From positions 10,013-74,012 of the forward strand of contig CADCBB010000003.1 in assembly GCA_902799555.1 (NCBI GenBank): DNA of 64,000 nucleotides, written 5' to 3'. This DNA comes from an uncultured Bacteroidales bacterium (lineage in GTDB: Bacteria; Bacteroidota; Bacteroidia; Bacteroidales; Paludibacteraceae). Below, piece after piece: positions 60,873 to 64,000 of the stretch (position 1 is its first letter; every line of letters begins with the position of its first letter). The notes under the pieces are model-generated. The model ran no database searches and was not told where the DNA came from. It saw nothing but the letters and a program-made list of their open reading frames with translations. Both the position numbers and the translations under genes were made by a program.

Positions 60873-63001
60873 GGTATCAATCGTTTTTCCGTCCATACTT
60901 TGTCACCCTGCTCGTAACGAATCAAATACAAGTTTTGCCAATTATATACCTTTATCTCAATCGGCACTTCTGTCTCCGAAGGGGAAATCGTGAGGATGTT
61001 CGACCATATAATCTGATCTCCGTCTAATGTGACGCGCAATTGGAAGATACCGTTCAACTCATTCTGTTCGGCGTAGTCATCTTCGGTTGCTCCGGATATC
61101 GGTTCTTCGTTTTTGTACCACTGATACGACGTAGCCGTTCGATTCGGGAAGAGACGTCGCAAGGTGACGTTGTCCAGGAGGAGTTGCCAGTTGTACTTGT
61201 TGACGATGAGGGGATAGAGACGCTCGCAATGCTCGACATTTAATATAACCGTTATGCGGTACGCAATACAATCCGGCCATCGTTTACTGGGTATTTCTAT
61301 TATGTGTTCTCCCTCTTCTTCAATGACGGCAGAATCTCCGAATCCATGCCAAACATATGGCATGAGCGTGTCGCATATATAGTGATGCTCTTGTCCTCGA
61401 ATCATGTAAGGGCAACAGGTTTCGGTAGAAATATTTAAAACAAAATACACACTATCCGCTCCAAATGCGTCGTATAATGTATCTCGCAGTTCGGAGGTAA
61501 CGGCATAGATTTTATCCCGCCATGCTATTTGCGCAAGGGTGTCGCAAATCGTGGTGTCGGAAGAGATAGTAACAGGAGGATACGGGCAATGGTAGCGCGT
61601 TATGTGTAAGGTACAATACACGCTATCATATCCATACGCATCATATACTGTGTCGTGTATCTCGGGCGTTATGGGAAATAGTTTGTCGTGCCATTTGATT
61701 TGCGAAAGGGTATCACAAATCGTGGTGTCTTGGCTGACAGATACGGGTGGATAGGGGCAATGAAATGTGCTTAACGTGTAATCAATCTCAATACTATCGC
61801 AACCCTGTTCATCCTTCAGTAATATGGTTTGCGAACCGGGTGCATCGAATAGCATCCCTCGCCATGTGAAAGGCATCAGCGTGTCACAAACGGTGGTGTC
61901 TGCAGTAATCGTCAGTAACTCCGGGCAAGGTGGTATAGGCGGCACACATTCTTTGACGCTTAGCTTGAACGGTACACTCATTGCACGACAGTTGACGCTT
62001 TCAATATTGCCAACACCGGAAACAGCTACTTTAAACCATCCGGAGTCTGCCTTCTGTATAGCTGCTATAGAGAGCGAAGAAGAGGTTTCGCTCAACTCCG
62101 TCCAGGTCAAACTATCCTCCGAATGCCACCATTTATATTTCAAGGGTTCGAGAAACGTACCATCATTCGTAAAAACGGCATTCAAAGTAATTGCCTCATT
62201 ATCACACACTTCCGTTTCTCCTTCAATCGTCACCGGCGGCGTACACAGACGTATCTCGATATCGTCTATGGCAAAATCATTACCATTAGAGGCCGTACAA
62301 GCATTCTTAATCAGCAGTTTGATAGCCGTTTTTCCGGCAGGCACTGTAAAATTCATACCTACCAACTGCCAATGTGCTGAATTTCGCCACTCACCGGGCA
62401 TGCCCTGATAACTCCTATCCACAGGGATAGGTCCGGTCTTATAGGGCGTCGCCAGTTCCGCACCTGTATTCGGATCTACTAACACAAAACTCAATTGCGG
62501 GTCACCGTTGTTACCTTGGTTGTACGAATCAGAAGTCGTTACGTTCACCACATACGCAGAAAAAGTCAGTCTGCTCCCTTCACATAAACCGTCAATAACC
62601 GTCTCAAACAAGGTCGCATTATCCGTCCGGCCGTCAATCTCCAAAAGGTACCCGCGCGTATAATCATTCGGATACGTATGGTCATCCATGATGAACCAAT
62701 GCGAATAATTGTAGCCCCTTGAGTTACGGTAACCGACCTTGGTCAGCAGATACCGCCCGCTACCCATACCGGTACACGGATACCTGCCGTTACAGGTAGC
62801 TGTGTCGTAAATCTGCGTATAACTGCTGGTCATGCCCGGCGCAGGATCTGTTCCCGCTACCGGATCATTCGGATCGTTTCCTCCGAAATCTTCCCGAAAC
62901 AACAAGGTCCCATCCATGCATAATTCCTCCGCTTGCACGCACAAATTTGCGCTCATCAACACAAGCACAACGAGAATCTTATGTAGGAACCTATTTACCA
63001 T
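60869..63001 (-). CDS. Secreted modular protein with GCDSI-type repeats
   Basis: The 710-residue protein has a signal peptide (NRFLHKILVVLVLMSANLCVQA), then a jellyroll-like region (LLFREDFGGNDPNDPVAGTD ... FAIDDIEIRLC), an Ig-like domain with CDNEAITLNAVF, and at least four modules of the form DTTICDTLxxIxWRDKxY...YDAFGADSVYFVLN and GCDSIEIDYTLS. These belong to the same family as the giant protein at the start of the window. The ORF extends to 63256, but a promoter lies at 63115-63085, so ATG 63001 is used. The C-terminus (YNWQNLYLIRYEQGDKVWTE) is not a classical T9SS tail. Confidence 0.78.
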   Translation of the reverse strand: MVNRFLHKILVVLVLMSANLCVQAEELCMDGTLLFREDFGGNDPNDPVAGTDPAPGMTSSYTQIYDTATCNGRYPCTGMGSGRYLLTKVGYRNSRGYNYSHWFIMDDHTYPNDYTRGYLLEIDGRTDNATLFETVIDGLCEGSRLTFSAYVVNVTTSDSYNQGNNGDPQLSFVLVDPNTGAELATPYKTGPIPVDRSYQGMPGEWRNSAHWQLVGMNFTVPAGKTAIKLLIKNACTASNGNDFAIDDIEIRLCTPPVTIEGETEVCDNEAITLNAVFTNDGTFLEPLKYKWWHSEDSLTWTELSETSSSLSIAAIQKADSGWFKVAVSGVGNIESVNCRAMSVPFKLSVKECVPPIPPCPELLTITADTTVCDTLMPFTWRGMLFDAPGSQTILLKDEQGCDSIEIDYTLSTFHCPYPPVSVSQDTTICDTLSQIKWHDKLFPITPEIHDTVYDAYGYDSVYCTLHITRYHCPYPPVTISSDTTICDTLAQIAWRDKIYAVTSELRDTLYDAFGADSVYFVLNISTETCCPYMIRGQEHHYICDTLMPYVWHGFGDSAVIEEEGEHIIEIPSKRWPDCIAYRITVILNVEHCERLYPLIVNKYNWQLLLDNVTLRRLFPNRTATSYQWYKNEEPISGATEDDYAEQNELNGIFQLRVTLDGDQIIWSNILTISPSETEVPIEIKVYNWQNLYLIRYEQGDKVWTEKRLIP

Positions 63002-63084
63002 TTCGTTAATCCATTTGGAAAAAGACAAATCCAAAATATTCAAAAATTTTAGGCATAACAATTGTGTGTTTACATTTTGTGCTG

Positions 63085-63115
63085 CAAAATTACAAAAAAT
63101 GTTCGATGTATGCAA
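63085..63115 (-). promoter_or_regulatory. Promoter of the secreted modular protein operon
   Basis: Minus strand: TTGC (63115-63112), 19 bp, TAATTTTG (63092-63085), then CAGCAC. It is divergent from the metK promoter, with the spacer ggcaaaaaacttaacttttt between their -33 boxes. Confidence 0.8.
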
Positions 63116-63153
63116 GTTTTTGGCAAAAAACTTAACTTTTTGTGCCTCAAAAT

Positions 63154-63184
63154 TTGCATATTCCAAATATTTGTAGTAATTTTG
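63154..63184 (+). promoter_or_regulatory. Promoter of metK
   Basis: TTGC (63154-63157), 19 bp, TAATTTTG (63177-63184), then CAGCCG. The leader to the metK ATG is about 110 nt and contains alternative hairpins. Confidence 0.82.
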
Positions 63185-63213
63185 CAGCCGATTTCGATCA
63201 GGAGGATGGATTT

Positions 63214-63285
63214 GACTGCTTGCAACCTCGTAAAAAAATGCTAAAACTTGTGCCACAAGCTAAAACAGTCGCTTGTGGATTTTTT
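63214..63285 (+). promoter_or_regulatory. Attenuator-like leader of metK
   Basis: CCACAAGC (63253-63260) pairs with GCTTGTGG (63271-63278) and is followed by ATTTTTT, a terminator 15 nt before the start codon. The same CAAGC can instead pair with GCTTG at 63218-63222, and CAGTC (63266-63270) with GACTG (63214-63218), which would disrupt the terminator. AAGCTAAAAC appears here, and GCTAAAA recalls the 3' tail of SAM-II riboswitches, but the other SAM-II landmarks are not evident. Ligand unproven. Confidence 0.55.
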
Positions 63286-63300
63286 ATAATTATTAGTATT

Positions 63301-64000
63301 ATGCATTATTTATTTACATCAGAATCGGTGTCGGAAGGACATCCGGACAAAGTGAGTGACCAGATATCGGATGCGATACTGGACAATATGTTAGCACAAG
63401 ATCCGCACGCACACGTAGCATGCGAGACGCTGTGCACAACAGGACAGGTGGTGATCGCCGGCGAGGTGAGTTGCAAGGGATGGGTAGATATCCAGAAGAT
63501 CGCCCGTAAGACGATCGCGGAGATCGGCTACACGAAAGCAGCGTATAAGTTCGAAGCCGAGAGTTGCGGCATCCTGACAGCGCTGCATGCTCAGTCCGCG
63601 GATATCGACATGGGCGTGAGTCGTGCCAATGCCGAAGAGCAAGGAGCCGGCGACCAAGGTATGATGTTCGGCTATGCAACCGACGAGACGGATAACTACA
63701 TGCCTCTGACCCTTGACCTGGCGCACACGCTGGTCTATACGCTCGCCCGCATCCGCAAAGAGGGCAAGCAGATGACCTATCTTCGTCCGGACAGCAAGAG
63801 CCAGGTGACGATCGAGTATGACGAGCAGAACCAGCCGGTTCGTATCGATACCATCGTATTAAGCACCCAGCATGATGAGGGCGTAACGCCAGAACAGATC
63901 AAGAAGGATATCATCGATATCCTGCTGCCGCGTGTAGCGACGCGAGACAGCCGTTACAGCCACCTGTTGCATGAGTTTTTGGCCGATAAGAACGCGAAGT
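63301..64000 (+). CDS. metK: S-adenosylmethionine synthetase (partial, 3' end outside window)
   Basis: It makes SAM from methionine and ATP. The first 233 residues are present: [20 protein letters not shown] with the ATP and metal residues, [27 protein letters not shown] (the signature) and [14 protein letters not shown]. It runs off the window with no defect. Expression is probably controlled by the leader hairpins just upstream. Confidence 0.96.
   Translation, partial: MHYLFTSESVSEGHPDKVSDQISDAILDNMLAQDPHAHVACETLCTTGQVVIAGEVSCKGWVDIQKIARKTIAEIGYTKAAYKFEAESCGILTALHAQSADIDMGVSRANAEEQGAGDQGMMFGYATDETDNYMPLTLDLAHTLVYTLARIRKEGKQMTYLRPDSKSQVTIEYDEQNQPVRIDTIVLSTQHDEGVTPEQIKKDIIDILLPRVATRDSRYSHLLHEFLADKNAK

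Overview
The window looks like chromosome of a Bacteroidales bacterium, probably an uncultured gut or rumen lineage; I cannot place it to genus. The support is the Bacteroidetes promoter type (-33 TTGC, -7 TAnnTTTG, always 19 bp apart where I found it), a PorT-like type IX secretion gene, secreted proteins with T9SS-type or related C-termini, GSCFA and LptC genes, and a Rho factor with a long disordered insert. There is no rRNA, tRNA or CRISPR array that I can support.

Layout. 1-4.3 kb: 3' part of a giant secreted repeat protein with a frame break near 455. 4.3-10.3 kb: nrdG and nrdD (anaerobic ribonucleotide reductase), a secreted beta-rich protein and pheS. 10.5-17.3 kb: an AT-richer accessory island with an IS110-family element and a candidate bridge RNA, a secreted leucine-rich-repeat protein, an unknown gene behind a structured RNA leader, a PIN toxin/antitoxin pair and a lineage-specific gene that is part of a repeated block. 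17.3-20.7 kb: two lipoprotein GH13 alpha-amylases. 20.7-27.6 kb: fabG, lptC, a TPR protein, an outer-membrane barrel, coaX, an acyl-CoA synthetase and a small membrane protein. 27.7-34.7 kb: rho, aroQ, a TonB-receptor-type protein, porT-like and a beta-helix lipoprotein. 34.7-45.4 kb: ribF, cdsA, an LpxL-type acyltransferase, a glycosyltransferase, ftsY, aspA, a His- and Ser/Thr/Arg-rich protein, ribBA, an LptF/G permease and cdd. 45.5-48.5 kb: an operon of three secreted proteins behind a second copy of the structured RNA. 48.5-49.6 kb: gene-free repeats and remnants. 49.6-60 kb: valS, GSCFA, a LolE-type permease, a small secreted protein, PAP2, rsmE, prfA, folD, a poly-His membrane protein and ffh. 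60-64 kb: a barrel protein, a second secreted repeat protein related to the first gene, and the start of metK behind an attenuator-like hairpin.

Most promising unexplained items: (1) a roughly 230-nt multibranched RNA in two copies (15.4-15.6 and 48.5-48.8 kb), supported by compensatory base changes and ending in a terminator-like hairpin just before a start codon; (2) many unrelated families of 7- or 8-bp short tandem repeats, several lying inside coding sequence where they encode signal-peptide residues, a start codon, the Rho disordered region and the RibBA linker; (3) a candidate IS110 bridge RNA; (4) the three-gene secreted operon; (5) a duplicated divergent promoter cassette and an inverted 190-bp block carrying the 5' end of an undescribed gene family.

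All homology statements are recognition by eye; no search was run.
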